DNA of 64,000 nt from RGEC01 sp964475595 (GTDB lineage: Bacteria; Bacteroidota; Bacteroidia; NS11-12g; UBA955), in assembly GCA_964475595.1 (NCBI GenBank), contig CAYYXG010000011.1, forward strand, positions 24,728 to 88,727, in the 5' to 3' direction. The notes below the pieces were generated by a model. It ran no database searches, was not told the DNA's origin, and saw nothing but the letters and a program-made list of their open reading frames with translations. Every line of letters begins with the position of its first letter. Position 1 is the stretch's first letter. Positions 63,191 through 64,000 of this stretch are shown here, piece after piece. The translations under genes were made by a program, and so were the position numbers.

Positions 63191-63198
63191 CAAAGGTA
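63191..63198 (-). promoter_or_regulatory. -7 element of the fused E1 gene
   Basis: TACCTTTG on the minus strand (63198-63191) is a perfect TAnnTTTG, 7 bases before the ATG at 63183. Confidence 0.55.
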
Positions 63199-63230
63199 AG
63201 TAACAGAAAACGGATTGAAGGGGTTTGCAT

Positions 63231-64000
63231 TCAGAATGCTTCACCAAAAGCAAAGTAAAACCCCGTTTGGCCCTTCAAACCGATGGCATAATCAATGCGC
63301 ATGTTGATTTGGGCTTTTCTGTCTGCGAGAAATCTGATTCCTGCATTGGCCGCCGGTTTAAACGGATTTTTGTATATTTCATTTGGGTGGGTAAAAACTG
63401 TTCCGGAAGCGGCACCCAGCGCAAATCCCCAGCGCCTGTAGAGTGTTGCACGAAGCTCGCTGTTGAAAACCAGCATTCCCCTGTCTCTGAACCTTCCGAG
63501 GTAATAACCCCTCATATTTTTGTCGCCACCCAGCATGGCCATGTCGAAAAAATGGGTAGTGGCAGATAGCTGCGAAAATGCCATGCGGCCTGCAATAATG
63601 GAGTTCTTACCGGTCTTGAAATACGTTCTCCCATCAACCATCAATCGGATGCCGTTACCGACAGTGCCCGCCATGTTTCGGATCAATTGTAAGTCCATAT
63701 AGGCGCCATGTTGCGGATTAAGTTGGTTGTTTCGGCTATCGTGCAGGGATTGTAAACCCACCGCAGTTACTGTTAGGAAATCTACCGATGGGGTTTGTTC
63801 AAATGCAATGTGGCTTCGTTGCTGATGCCGCAGTATAGGTCCTGCAAACCAGTTGTTTCTCACCCGTTTTAGTGTGGCCAATTCAACCCACGTTCTTTGG
63901 CTATTGTATGCTTCCTTATCATTTTCGGTGGTGTGAATACCTGTTCCCCACCAAAAATCGGGGAAACGGCTGTGGTGGGCTGTAAAAGTAATGAGCCATT
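63231..64000 (-). CDS. Omp85/surface-antigen-type outer-membrane barrel (5' end outside window)
   Basis: The C-terminal 256 residues of a gene that enters from the right edge; the reading frame is open to the last base. The strands end in the aromatic GFYFAFGEAF, and the segments AMLGGDKNMRGYYLGRFRDRGMLVFNSELRATL match the Omp85 C-terminal barrel (bacterial surface antigen domain), where RGY and FRD are conserved. It could be a BamA/TamA-like insertase barrel or a patatin-like autotransporter barrel; POTRA or passenger domains, if any, lie outside the window. Confidence 0.8.
   Translation of the reverse strand, partial: WLITFTAHHSRFPDFWWGTGIHTTENDKEAYNSQRTWVELATLKRVRNNWFAGPILRHQQRSHIAFEQTPSVDFLTVTAVGLQSLHDSRNNQLNPQHGAYMDLQLIRNMAGTVGNGIRLMVDGRTYFKTGKNSIIAGRMAFSQLSATTHFFDMAMLGGDKNMRGYYLGRFRDRGMLVFNSELRATLYRRWGFALGAASGTVFTHPNEIYKNPFKPAANAGIRFLADRKAQINMRIDYAIGLKGQTGFYFAFGEAF

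Overview
The window reads as a chromosome segment of a Bacteroidota bacterium, probably near Chitinophagales/Sphingobacteriales. The signs are several proteins with type IX secretion (T9SS) C-terminal sorting domains, HmuY-like proteins beside a TonB-dependent receptor, DUF4294 and DUF4296 proteins, almost no Shine-Dalgarno signals, and many copies of the Bacteroidota -7 promoter element TAnnTTTG. A run of 100 N flanked by the same 55 bases on both sides suggests a short-read or metagenome assembly. No rRNA, tRNA, CRISPR array, transposase or prophage was seen, and no gene-free stretch exceeds about 200 bases.

Layout: 1-8.2 kb holds a partial CrtI-like desaturase, an Ala-rich mini-lipoprotein, a CTD-only T9SS protein, a GNAT, a rhomboid, a NupG-like permease, gmhA, dsbD and a glucosaminidase/LysM protein. 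8.3-20.9 kb is a tandem array of three giant surface proteins (1341-1426 aa) built from GEVED, PKD-like, CUB-like and DUF5011-like modules, each gene with its own terminator. 21-25 kb holds lysC, fbp, recO and a TolB-like lipoprotein. 25.2-29.9 kb is a likely heme-uptake operon: a T9SS HmuY-like protein, a TonB receptor and an HmuY-like lipoprotein. 30-35.9 kb holds hscA, a beta-barrel protein, mtaB, lgt and a DUF4294 protein. 35.9-39.1 kb holds a FecCD permease, a binding lipoprotein and an esterase. 39.2-50.3 kb holds ftsB/divIC, dnaN, two overlapping photolyase-family genes, yggS, mutS2, folD, queE and a serine hydrolase. 50.3-52.3 kb is a small accessory group with a nucleotidyltransferase and a 62-aa partner. 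52.3-64 kb holds ftcD, a possible SatD-like protein, glmM, a four-helix-bundle cassette, ychF, membrane proteins, a fused E1 alpha/beta ketoacid dehydrogenase and a partial Omp85-type barrel.

The main themes are envelope and surface functions (T9SS cargo, lipoprotein maturation by Lgt, disulfide chemistry by DsbD, peptidoglycan binding, heme/metal uptake) mixed with housekeeping genes. The strongest unusual signals are: (1) the mosaic history of the giant surface genes, where the middle gene resembles the third in its body but shares a 97% identical 3' end with the first; (2) a four-helix-bundle gene bracketed by inverted arrays of a 7-bp repeat, placed exactly between glmM and ychF; (3) a genome-wide looking habit of putting TAnnTTTG 4-11 bases before the start codon, implying leaderless mRNAs; (4) a false assembly gap whose removal restores an intact TonB receptor.
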